Source: Yamagishiella unicocca
Lineage: Eukaryota; Chlorophyta; Chlorophyceae; Chlamydomonadales; Volvocaceae
Direction of reading: 5' to 3'
Length of the DNA stretch: 64,000 bases
Assembly (NCBI GenBank): GCA_003116995.1
Contig: BDSL01000193.1
Coordinates: 19,696-83,695 of the forward strand
The position numbers were made by a program, and so were the translations under genes. Positions within the stretch are counted from its first letter, which is position 1; every line of letters starts with the position of its first letter. Shown piece after piece: positions 21,198 through 31,813 of the stretch. The notes under the pieces were generated by a model. The model searched no databases. It saw only the letters and a list, made by a program, of their open reading frames with translations, and had not been told where the DNA came from.

Positions 21198-23400
21198 ATG
21201 CCACAGCGGCTGTCGACGCATTTCCTGAACGAGGCCTCAGCGGCATGAGTATAGTCTCCGGACATAGTGGAAAACGTCGTGCGCTTCCTGTGCCCTAATG
21301 AGGTCGCGTGCACTATCCGTTTGGTTGACAAAGCCACTTCGCTGCAGTTCGGCCAGTACACGACTGTTCGGCTTTCTGATCCATCACCTCACCACGCATT
21401 TAAGGATCGCTGGGGCGTGCCAGGCGCCATGCGGTCGCTCACTCTCTCGCGGCGGCAACAGTTGGTATGCCTAACAGCGGCCAGCGGCATCTTATCCAAC
21501 CTGAAAGTGGCGTCGGAGACTGCGGGTTGTGTCTTCCCGGCCTCGACAATCGATTACGACAGCGCGGTTGTCCTCGCAGCTGCCGCGGCCGCTGGGCGGC
21601 TGGAAGTGTGCCAGTGGCTTCGGCAGCGTGGCTGCCCCTGGGGCGAGTCTCTGGCCGCAGCAGCACAGGCAGGCCACCAGGTGGTGTATGAGTGGCTCCT
21701 GGACAACGGCTGCCCCTGGAAGGATGAAGCCATCTACGCTGCAGCCCGCGGCGGCCACGTGGGCCTCGTGGACCGGCTCCTGGAAGATAACTTCATAAGT
21801 GCCTATACCTTTTTACCCGCGGTGGCTGAGGGCTGCGACCTGGCGACACGGAAGCGGTTTCACAGCAGGTCGTCGGAGGAGCAAGGAGGGGGCGCCCGGG
21901 TTGGAGGCGTGGGCCGCTGTCAGCAGCCCCACAGCGGACTGGCGGGCCAAGGTCGAGTGGCTGGAGGGGCAGCAGGGGTATCGTCGCGATTCCACTGTCT
22001 ACATTTCTGCCGCTGCCCGATCGGACGCAGCTGACCGCCTGCGGTGGCTGCGGCAGCGGGGCTACCCGGCAGACGTAACTGCACTGGAGGTGGCCGCCCG
22101 CACCGGCAACCTGGCTGCTGTGACGTTCCTGCTGGCGGAGGGTGTAGGAGCCGGCGAGGACGGGGCGGTTGGACGTGACGCCGCTGAGGGTGGCCACCTG
22201 GCCGTCCTGGAAGCCCTGCACGCCCATTGCTGCCCCCTGGATGCCTCACTTATTGCCGGAGTCGCAGCCTCTGGTGGGCACCTAGCGATGGTGGTCTGGG
22301 CGGTGGAGACGCTCGGTGCCACATTTGCAAGTATCGACCCCTACAACACGGCCATGTCAAGCAGTGTGGAGCTGCTGTCCTGGCTGCACGAGCACGGCTG
22401 CGAATGGAGGGAGGACACATTTGCCGCCGCTGCAAGGAGTGGCTGCGAGGAGGCGCTGGAGTGGCTGCTGGGTCACGGCTGCCCCATGACGGTGGGTGAA
22501 ACACTGCGCTAGCCCCCGTGGGCTGATGGCGGTTGGCCGGTTTTTTCGTTGGTTTAGCGAGGCTTCGGGCTTGGGAAACTGCGGTTTTCATGTGAGGGGG
22601 CATGGTGGTGAAGCAACTAACTATCGAGCTCATGGCTGCCATACAGCTGCGAGGTTATTTGGGTGCCCACATCTATTCAAGGGGGGTGGCGACTGCAATA
22701 GGTACTAGGGTGATGGGTGCCGGCTTGCACATGCGCGATGGGTTCGGTCCGGGTGTGATTGCGTCAGCCAGGGTGGTGGTGCTGTGCGTGGTGGCCCTGG
22801 TGGGGGGAAGGGGGGAAGCAGGGGGCGCAGCGAGACAGGGAGGGTTACCGAAATTAACAGACATCCGAGCCAGGCCCAACGATGCTAGAGAAGGAAAGGG
22901 GGCTGAGGGTTTCGTTTCATTCGGGAGATATCGCATAAGGACGATGACGGTCTGAAGGGTGCAGGTGGAGAAGGCGGGATGCTGGTTTAAGGCGGGTTCG
23001 GCATTGCTGTCCGAAGTAAATCTCCGGGGCACAATTCAGGTAGTTTCTATCCGCAACCGCCCACACCTTTTTTGTCATGTTAATCCCTCAACGCAACATC
23101 CCTTCCCCTCCTCAGGACAACGGTCAGCCGTACAGTGCCGCTGCTAACAACAACGACCTGGCTACACTGCGCTGCTTGCGGCGGCTGGGCTGCCCCTGGG
23201 GCCCCGACAGGGGGACCTTCACAAACTGGGCCTGGCGCGAGTATGCGTTTCCCGTGCTGCGCTGGCTGGTAGAAGCGGGCTACCCGGTGGATTGGGATGT
23301 GGCAGTGCAGGCGGCGGGCCAGCGGACAGAGGTGGATCGAGGAGAGGTGCTGGCGTGGCTGGCAGCCGAACGGAAGCAGCGATTAGGTGCATCGCAGTAG
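21198..23400 (+). pseudogene. F-box-like/ankyrin pseudogene, copy ANK3
   Basis: The conserved ATG (21198) is followed after 16 codons by in-frame TGA (21246) and, two codons on, TAG, where ANK1 has CGA and TGG. A 9-bp in-frame deletion lies just before. Further on, the reading frame shifts between about 21860 and 21910: upstream the ankyrin frame reads CDLATRKRF, downstream it resumes one register away as SSPTADWRAKVEWLEG. The second exon (23116-23400) is intact and ends at the ancestral stop. An internal ATG at 21267 could start a short protein, but the frameshift still breaks it. It is best read as a decayed third copy. Confidence 0.75.
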
Positions 23401-23535
23401 CAGATGTCGCGACAGGCATGGTGGCAGTAGCATATCCCCCAGGTGCCCAGGGAGTGCAAGCGCTTCAGACGTGGCCCTAGACCGACGGATGGCCCTAGCG
23501 GTTGCCTGGTGTGGTCCAGTAACCCCGTTGTTATT

Positions 23536-23693
23536 TCTGGAGCTGCCCGGTGGCTCTGGAGCTGCCCGGCGGCTCTGGAGCTGCCCGGTGGCTCTGGAGC
23601 TGCCCGGTGGCTCTGGAGCTGCCCGGCGGCTCTGGAGCTGCCCGGTGGCTCTGGAGCTGCCCGGTGGCTCTGGAGCTGCCCGGTGGCTCAAGC
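23536..23693. repeat. 19-bp minisatellite, about 8 copies
   Basis: The unit GGAGCTGCCCGGTGGCTCT repeats with C/T variants (CGGCGG or CGGTGG). The last copy runs into GCCCGGTGGCTCAAGCC, which matches the CPVAQA codons of the transposon protein. The repeat therefore grew out of the Cys/His cluster of a degenerate element copy. Since 19 is not a multiple of three, all frames stay open by chance. Confidence 0.9.
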
Positions 23694-24090
23694 CATCATC
23701 GACCAACCAGCCGTGCGGGTGGGCGCTGGTGTGTCCCGTGTGTCCCGTGTGTCCCGGGGCCGAGTGTGGTTGGTGGTGGCCCCTCAGGGGTGGGATGAAG
23801 CAATGTGTCGTACGTGACATCGCATTGTATGCCTACGGCCGTCAGCGCGACCGACACTGGGGCGGCGGCATATGGCAGCTGCTTTGAAGGCGTCGGAGGG
23901 TATTCCCCTGGCGTCGTTCAAGCGGGACTGTGCATTTCGGCGTCGGGTGGTGTTTGGAGATTCGATCCTGTGTGCGGCCTTCACGCCGTTTTTTCCCCTT
24001 CTCCCTGCACCCCTTTCAGTGTCAGGCGCTGCGCCCGATGGCCCTACCTGCTGGCCTGGGGCCCACGGAAAGTGTTACTACTAGTGCTAC
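23670..24090 (+). mobile_element. degenerate fragment related to the 9785-11332 element
   Basis: The frame reads CPVAQAIIDQ, then GAGVSRVSRVSRGRVWLVVAP, which aligns with CPVAQAV and GAGVTRAQVWLVQAP of the intact element's protein. Further right, MAAALK at 23871 matches MAAALKRAGAG. The segment ends with a right-end-like block (CAGTGTCAGGCGCTGCGCCCG at 24017). Stops and frameshifts between these blocks show it is dead. Confidence 0.65.
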
Positions 24091-24656
24091 AACGCTAAAG
24101 CCGTTACGAGCGACCCACCTACCAGCACCCGCAAACACCACGGCAGGCAGAACCACCGCGAACAAACCAAGCAACGGAAGGGGACGCTGTCATGTGTGTG
24201 TGCCGGCATGAGTGCTTGGGGCTACATCACTGAGGGCTGCTTACCGGAGTTGCGAGGTCGCAGAAGTAGCATCAGTAACAGAGCAGTCACTACTAGCATT
24301 GGCATTCCGAGACGGTTCGCTGGCAGCTGTTGCGCGCACCCCGCGCGGGTACATGCTTCCGGTCGGCACTGATGCACGAAGGCACCGGCCGGACAGCAAG
24401 CAGGTGGACGGAAGCTGAAGACCCGTGGGCCTGCAAAAGCGCCTTAAGATAACTTACGGAGCGAGCAGCTCGCCGTAGTGCTGTCCAAGCACTCCCACAA
24501 CGCTCGATACGCTTGACGACACATCTGGCATACGGCTATACCCGGGGCCCGCTGTAGCAGTTACTTCTATGTCCGGCAGTGGAGCGACCGACCACCGCAC
24601 ACCACCCACGGCAACCTGTAGGAGCTGTTACGGTGGGCCCCAGACTCGCTCGAAGG
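24091..24656. other. spacer, no gene seen
   Basis: This is unique sequence between element fragments. Short open frames have no recognisable features. Confidence 0.4.
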
Positions 24657-24735
24657 TAGAGCTATGGGCAACTGGTTAAATGGCGGTTGTTGTAACGGTT
24701 ACAGTGGATAGAGCTATGGGCAACTGGTTAAATGG
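24657..24735. mobile_element. solo element tip between 27-bp direct repeats
   Basis: Identical 27-bp copies (24657-24683 and 24709-24735, starting TAGAGCTATGGGCAACTGG) bracket 25 bp that are the element tip (GTTGTTGTAACGGTTACAG). The last part of the direct repeat, CTGGTTAAATGG, also flanks the left end of the intact element at 9771. This could be an excision footprint, or the repeat may be part of a longer terminus. Confidence 0.6.
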
Positions 24736-26381
24736 TGATGCCGAAAGAGGGCAGGTGGTGAAGACAACCGTGTAAGGAAGTAGAGGGGCGAAGATGGCTC
24801 GTTTACTCGACATAGGCAGGAGACGGAGGGCAGAAAGAAACCCGGCGACTAGTTAGGAATACGCATTTGGATTTCGCATGCGGTATCCAATTTGATTTTG
24901 ATACCGCAGCCTGCGGTTAAGGCTCCGCCAACACCGTTCTAGAGGAAAGGGAACCGACTACTGCACGGGTTTGCACCGACGTTTGGGGAGCACGTGGGGG
25001 AACTTGGGATGTGGGCTGGACAGGCAAGTGATGGGGGGGGTCGTAAGGGGCATGAGATTGGCGACAATGCTGCGCTTGCGTGTGTGACCATCAGCGGATC
25101 CAATATATCGCATGGGCACGCGCTCCCTTGACCGTGGGCGGGGCACGTAGGAGTTTGAGGATGTGATGGCAGTGTCGCAAACCATGCAGCGTGGCGGCGG
25201 GCTGGATGCACGACCGGGCTGTACGGCAGGCGCTGCTTCGACGCACGTGTCCACCCTTCAATGACCTGACCCGTGGTCACCTTTGGTCACCCCTTCGTCT
25301 TTTTGGTTATCCCTTCGTGTCTTGGCTACTTACTTGGCTTTGCATTTGCTTACAACAGCGACGTCCGTCCGACGAGGGCGCCGCGATGCACGCCGCCAGC
25401 TGCCGACACTCCGCCTCACAGACACGCCTGCCACTCCATCTCACAGACACAACAACTGCTTGCTGGCCGTCCAACTGGTACGTACCCGACCAGCAGAGGT
25501 CACGGCCAACGTGCGCATCTTTTCAGCGCATCCCTCCGCCGCATGCTTCACTCTTCAACCTCGTCAGCCCCGGCAGCATCACAAGCAGACACAGGGCCCA
25601 TGAGCCACGACAACGCTCTCCGCACCACCAGCGCTGCCCTGCCCAAGAACGGCAACCGCACCAGCCGCTCAAGCTATTGCACCCTTCGCAAGACCCCGCT
25701 ACCACCGCGGCCACTCCTGGACATTGCAAGCAGGGGCCCCTCGGCGCCCGCTGCCGCTGTGCACCAGTGCTCCTACCCCCCCTTCCACATCGCCACCGCA
25801 TGGCGCGCACCTATGGTGCACACCTACGGTGCATACCTGCCTGTCTACCTATACCTACCTGCCTACCATACACGCACATACACATAAAATAAAACATCGG
25901 CTGAGCATCACTTCGCCCCTGACCCCCGAAGAATCCCACAAGCCCTGCGAAATCTCCATCGCCTCCAAAGGCTCGGAAGAGGTGTCGATGCCGCCGCAAT
26001 CCGGCTTGGTTGCTACACGCGGTGGGAGTCAGGGGGCCGGGAGGGCCTCTCTGCCTTTTAACTTATCGGTCATCCGCGCGCGCACCACTCGCTGCCGGAT
26101 AACAGATAGCAACCACTGGCGAGCTTCACGACCTGAAGCGAGGCACCTATCCGGGCTGCGGGCACGGCAGCAGCACAGCAGCCGCCCCAGCAGTCCCCGC
26201 CAGCAGAGGACGGCTTTCCCCCGCCACGGATAGACCCGGCCTCGCAGCCAGCCGACCGAAGCCGCGTCTGCCTTGACCCCACAGTCCGGCGGAGCGGACG
26301 AAGCTGCGCCGAAGCGTGCTCTGACTCCACCCCCACCGCACCCTTACCACGGCACCCTGACTGCCCGCTACCGCCACGTTG
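24736..26381. other. duplicated non-coding region downstream of OPR-B
   Basis: Sequence to about 26040 matches 11440-12715. From about 26040 to 26085 the bases match the reverse complement of 12706-12750, a local inversion. About 200 bp after that are absent from the other copy. It probably contains the OPR-B 3' UTR; a minus-strand TGTAA lies near 25350. Confidence 0.5.
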
Positions 26382-29300
26382 CTACTGCTGCTGCTCCCCA
26401 CTCTCCACCCGCAGCCCCGGGTCCTGCTCCTCGACCCCCTGCCCTGCTTCGCCGGCTGCCTTGGCTGCTGCCTCGCCCCGCTCAGCCGCGCCTGCGTTCG
26501 CGCTGGGGGTCGGCAGCAGCGCCGGCTCATAGCCCATGGCGCGGTAGGTGCGGTGCAGCTCCAGCAGCTGCTCCGGAACCAGCGCGCCGGCTGCCAGGCG
26601 CTGCCGCGACTGCGCCTCGTGGCGCCGCAGCCAGTCGGGGCTGAGCCTCAGCCTCGCCGCCGCGACCCCCTGCAGCAGCACCACCAGGTCCACACCGTTG
26701 AACTGGTCCGCGAGCTGGTCCGCGCGAGGCAGCAGCTCCTGCAGCAGCTGCCCGCACAGCTGCCGCACGCCGCTGCACCGCCCGGCGCGGCGAGCCACGC
26801 ACCCTACGGCGAAGATAGCGTTGGCGCACTGGCGCGCCGTCAGCGGCGGAGCCGCCGCCGCCTCCTTCGCCGCCACCTCCGTCGCCGCCGCCTCCCCCGC
26901 CACCTCACCGCCGCTGCCGCCGGAGCTGGCGCCCACTCCGATGGAGCGCACACGCACCAGCAGCGCCGCCAGAGCCGAGGACATGCGCGCCGGCGGCAGG
27001 TGCGGCGAGACGCGCGTGGTCGCCAGCAGCACCGAAACCAACGTGGTGGTCCGCAAGCGGCCGTGGAAGGGCTCCAGCTGGCAAGCCAGCGAGTTGAGCA
27101 GGTCGCCGTCGGCGGCGCGGTAGCCCAGGCCGCTGCACAGCTTGGCCATGGCCAGCAGCACCATCACGCAGTCCGCCGGCTGGTAGCGGGGCAGGCCGGC
27201 GCGCAGCGCCACACAGCAGTCCAGCATCCAGTCCTCGTGGGGGCGCCAGTCCAAGCTGGCCAGGCCCCACAGCGTGCCGGCCAGCTCCTGGGGCGGGAAG
27301 CAGCCCAGGCTCGGCTGCACGGCGGAGCAGAAGTGCAGGAGCCACGTGCCGGAGGGGCGGTAGGACAGGCGCACCAGCGCCCACAGCAGGTTGTTGTACG
27401 CCTGGGGCGGCAGCGGCAGCGACAGCGCAGAAGGAGGAGGGGACCAGTCGGCGCTGGAGGCACCGCCGCCGCCGCGCTGCAGCCGCTGCCTCAGCCTCAG
27501 CTGCTGCCGCCTCCAGAGCTCCTTCTGGCGCTGGGATGCTGCCTGGTGCGCCGCTGCGCCGGGCGGCTGCAGCGCCTGCTGCTGCGTGGAGACGCCCAGC
27601 GGGTGCGGGTCTCGCGGGTGCTGCAGCACCGCCGCGCGGCAGTAGCGCAGGAAGGCCGTGGTCCACTTGCGGTCGGGGCGGTAGCGCATGCGCCCCAGCG
27701 CCCACGCCAGCATGGTCAGCCCCTGCGCGTCCATGCTGTTGAACCGCCGCTGCGCCTGCCACATGAAGTGCCGCATCCACTCCGCCGGCGGTCGCACGCC
27801 CAGCACCGCGATGCTGTAGAGCACGTTGACCACGGCGGTGCCGCTGGCGAAGGTGCGTGTGGCCGCCTCGCAGCGCTGCAGGAAGGCGCGCAGCCACTCC
27901 GGGCCCGGGTCCAGGCGCATCGTCGCCAGCGCCCAGATGGTCATCGAGAGCTCCTCGCCGCCGTAGTCCGCCATGGCGGCGCGAGATGCCGCCAGCAGCG
28001 CCTCGAGGGCGGGGTACGGCGGCGGCGTCCGCAGCAGCGCCATGCCGTACAGCGTCATGGACAGCTCGACGGGGCGGGCGGTGTGCAGGCGGGGCAGCAG
28101 GCCGGCAAGCAGCTCCGCAGACCAGGACCCATCCAGGGTGAAGCCGAAGTCTCGATGGTACCTGGGGTGTGAGGTGTGAGGGGCGGGAGGTGGGAGGTGG
28201 GTGGCGAGAAACGCAGTGGAGACGCGCAGTGAGATTGAGTGCGGGCGGGTGAGAGCACCGCGGCTACGTCCAGCAGGCAAGCTACGAGCCACCTACTAGG
28301 CTCCGATGTGATGAGCAGGTTCCGAGTGTGTGTGTGAGGGCACTGGGCTGTGTGTTGAGAGTGCACCGTGCACTGCCGGCTACACAAAACCAAAAGCGCC
28401 GCCGGCAGTGCTCCAACATGGAGTTGGGTTGCGTCAGCTACTTGACCTCCGCTGCTCCAACCTAGGGGGAGCCACCACCACCAGGTGGGTCCGACGCGAG
28501 GGACGTCTGCAACACACCCTGCCTTTGTTCAACCCATCATGGCCTAAATCTAGCGAGGTTACGCTTGTCTCACTACAGGTTTTCCGCTTGCTCGACCCGG
28601 CCTCAACCCCTCACCCCTCAGCACACATATGTTGCACCACGGCTGATCCCACCTGCCCTGGTGTCGGCTGACCCCATCTGCCCTGGTGTCGGCTGATCCC
28701 ACCTGCCCTGGTATCAGCTGACACCACCTGCCCTGGTATCAGCTGACACCACACAGGTCGGATCACCTGCCCCGCATCTAAACAAGCGCTCAGCGCTTCA
28801 CTCCCAACGCCAGCCGGTGCGGCCCCACAACCCCTCACCGCCACCCTCCCCGTTCCCGCCTCCTTCGTGCACCCTTCTGCATCACCGCCGGGCGCCCAAC
28901 CTAAACCCGACCCATCCCATCCCACCCCGACTCCACGTCCCCCCATCCCACCCTACCTTGCGAAGGCCCATATAAGGCCCGCCGCCTGCCGCGGCGTCAG
29001 CTCCTCCGCCCGCTCCCCCGCCACCTCCGCCACCTCCCTCAGCAGCGGCCCGTCGTAGCCGCGCAGCCTGCTCATCGCGCACACGGTCGCCGCCAGCTGC
29101 GCGCAGCTGAAGCTCCGAGCGGTGCCCCGCAGCCGCTGGGTGAGTCCGTCCAGCAGCGCCGCCACCAGCTGCCACTCCACGTCGCCGTCGGGGGGCTCCT
29201 CCACCACCAGCTGGCTCAGGTGCACCACCGCGGACCTGGCCGGGGGGGTTGCAAGAAAAACCCGTGTACGAAAGGAAAACTGTTTAGGACCGACGTTGTC

Positions 29301-30593
29301 GAGATGCATGCTGGAAAACTAGACGAAAGGCGGAGGTCGTGCGGTGGGGATTGGGGGGATTGAGAGGAAACCCGCAGGGGGGAGTGAGGGCGCGGAAGGG
29401 CTGGAGGGCTCGGCCATCCAACCGTAAGGCCAGCTATGAACATGCGTAGGTGCGTGTGCGTGGGGATGTGTGCACACGAGGCTGCCGCCACTTCGCATCA
29501 GGTCCGTGTTAGGGCGGCACCGCCTGGTGCGGTGTTGTGTGGTAAATTACGGTTTATTCATTCATGCCGGGTCCGTAACGGTTTAAGCACCGCTTTCCTC
29601 CTCTTACCAACGCTGACCTAATGGGCAGACGGAACGGCTTTACGGCCACCGCAAAAGCCGAAGGTAGCAACCCGGTATCAGGTATGTGGTCTGCCGCAGA
29701 CGCATTTGGGTGGGGTTAGAGGGGCTGTCTGCCCCCCGGGGGTCGCACCACCGCAACCGCCATGAACCCTTCAGTTGGAAGCCCCTCGGGACGCCGGCGC
29801 AACAAGGGGGCCGGTAGTCCCCACCCCCGCCGCCCCCTAGTCTTCCCCCTCCAGCTTGACCAAAGGCTGAGGATCCCGCCCCCTCCACCCTTTAGGTTCA
29901 CGGCGTCCCCCTTCGCACCCCCCCTGCACCCACCCTCTGCATCCCCGCTCCGTCCCCGCTGCACCCCCCTCCGCTCCGCAGCGCCACCTACCCCAGGAGC
30001 TCGTGATCGAGGCGCGGTCCATGCAGCTGCAGGAACCGCTGCAAGCTGTGGCATGTACGGCAAGCGACCAGTTCGATTCCCAGGCCCCCCCACTGCCCGC
30101 TTGGGCCCACCGGCTCGAGGGAGGGGCGGTTCGGAGGGGGCGGGCGGCGACCCGTATCGCCGCCGTGGGTCGCACCCGGCGGCCGTTCCAGCTGCGATTG
30201 GTGTCGCACGGCGTGTGACGCCGCGTGGGAGGCGGGGTAGGGCTGTCCTGGCGCAGCGGTCTGGCGGGGTTGCTGCGCCTGGGACCCGTGCACTGTAGCG
30301 GGATGCAACGGCTGCTGTTCTTGCTGCTGGCCCCCTAGGTGCTCGCCTCCTAGGCGATGGCCCCCTTGGGGGGTGGGCTTGTGGATTTCTGATACCGCAG
30401 CAGCGGCTAGCGGTGGCCACTGGGCGGACGCAAGCAGGCGCCCGCCGTGTCGTGTCCCCCCCTCAGTGGTCTGCGGGGGCGCCTCTCCCACGAGCCCCTC
30501 CTCGAGCTCAGGTGGGGGCTGACCCGCTGTGTCATAGCGCAGTGGAGGAATCAGCGCCTCGACAGTGTGCTCCGCCGCGCCGTTCACTGCTAT
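26382..30593 (-). CDS. OPR-B: octotricopeptide-repeat protein
   Basis: Three exons join in phase: 30593-29992, 29235-28957 and 28161-26382, 2661 nt in total. This gives about 886 residues plus an unresolved N-terminal exon. Junction residues are HELLG/SAVVHLSQLV and GLIWAFAR/YHRDFGFTL. Exon 1 is low-complexity and ends in TCHSLQRFLQLHG. Exons 2 and 3 hold degenerate OPR helical repeats (LIWAFAR, LYGMALLRTPPPYP, LWGLASLDWRPHEDWM). No RAP domain is seen. OPR proteins bind organelle RNAs; the target is unknown. Exon 1 has a 180-bp in-frame insertion absent from the other copies. There is no in-frame ATG, and the frame reads up to about 30970, so an upstream exon with the start and transit peptide is missing from my model. 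Confidence 0.75.
28640..28760. repeat. about 25-bp tandem repeat in OPR-B intron 2
   Basis: About five copies of CTGAxxCCACCTGCCCTGGT plus spacer are present, against two in the OPR-A intron. The copy number differs between paralogues. Confidence 0.85.
29236..29991 (-). other. intron 1 of OPR-B with a small dispersed repeat
   Basis: Within the intron, 29250-29340 carries a repeat (AACCCGTGTAC ... GAGATGCATGCTGGAAAACT) that recurs in malic-enzyme intron 9 at 36145-36215. The rest resembles 15896-16368, with extra sequence at about 29500-29700 that includes GGTTTATTCATTCATG. Confidence 0.55.
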
Positions 30594-31813
30594 CTGCAAG
30601 GCGCCATCCTGGCGCACGAGTGACCCGCGTCGCCTCTCGCTGCGGCGAGGCGTTAACAATCCGTGAACTGCAGCTGGTTCAGGATCACCATCCTGTCGCA
30701 AAAGATGCTCGACTCCGACGGATTGCAGGACCTGTGCCGCGAACCCAACATCAGCGACCTTGCGATGTTGGCTGTGAGACGACGCAATTATGGTGCTCAC
30801 CTGCGTCGGTGCTGATGCGTTCGTCGATGCCTGTTTTGAGCTGCCCTGGACGCTGCTTTCATTGAGCGGTGCCCTGGCGCAAGGAGCAAGGAACGAGAGA
30901 CGGCCGTCAGTGATTGCAAGCGGGAACCCCCGCCATGAAGGACGTTCTGAGACCCAACAGTTCCATTATATCGCACCTCCGAGCTGTCGCCAAGAGCGTG
31001 TGCGAACAGCCGCTCGCCCTGCGCCCCAGCCGAATGCTGACTGCGCTCTGCGCGAGGAGGCTGGCAGGATCCAGATAACAGCAGCTTCCCATGCTGCAAG
31101 TTAAGGAGGCACCCCTGCTCCGTTCAGCGCCACGCCCCGCGGCCGCCCTAGTCGTCTTCCCTGCCCATTCGCCAAAGACCCAGGTCAGCAAAAGCCCCTT
31201 CCAGACTTAATAGGACGGTTTAAGCCCAGGCAACAGTTCGATCCGGTCGAATTGCAGCGCAACATGTCAGAAGATCAGCGCAGATCAAGAACCAAGCGGT
31301 ACGGCAAACAAGAAGCGGTGCTTTCTATGCTGTGTCTCAGCAGCACAAAACCCTTTCTGCATGAAATTCAATCCTTATGGGTTGGCATATAAATTGGTAA
31401 ATATTTGGCCCCCGATTACAAACCTCGGCATGTTGCCTGAAACGTGAAAGCGCCATCTGAGGACCTGGCCCATTGTACACACATTCTATATCGCTATACC
31501 AAAGTATCGGAAGTCGCCCTCAATTCAACAGGCGGTGTCAGGCCCCTCAGTGTGCCTTTTACTTTGCACCGAACTTCGTTTTCCACGTTTCTACGCAAGA
31601 CGTTGAGTAGGTCCAGAAACAACCCTTTCCATGGGCAACGTGGATGACTTATTTCGCCTTGGCACGATGCTTCTCAGTAGACCCCGGACCGTCCGACCCG
31701 CGGGACGTTGGTACGCCGTGGCCGCTCGCACGAGTCCGGGTAAGCGCAAGCGACACATGCGCACGGCGCGAATCCATTTTTTTACTCAATCACATTACAG
31801 CTCTGCCTTAGGG
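30594..31813. other. intergenic region, divergent OPR-B and malic-enzyme 5' ends
   Basis: Homology with the other OPR copies stops at about 30625. The OPR-B start exon and its promoter must lie here on the minus strand. For the plus-strand malic-enzyme gene, a TATAAA lies at 31388-31393. A possible 61-bp 5'-UTR intron lies at 31740-31800 (GTAAGC ... TTACAG). An in-frame upstream ATG exists at 31631. Confidence 0.4.
31388..31393 (+). promoter_or_regulatory. candidate TATA box for the malic-enzyme gene
   Basis: TATAAA sits within GGCATATAAATTGG, about 240 bp before the ATG at 31631 and 426 bp before the preferred ATG at 31814. The motif is short and could be chance. Confidence 0.3.
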
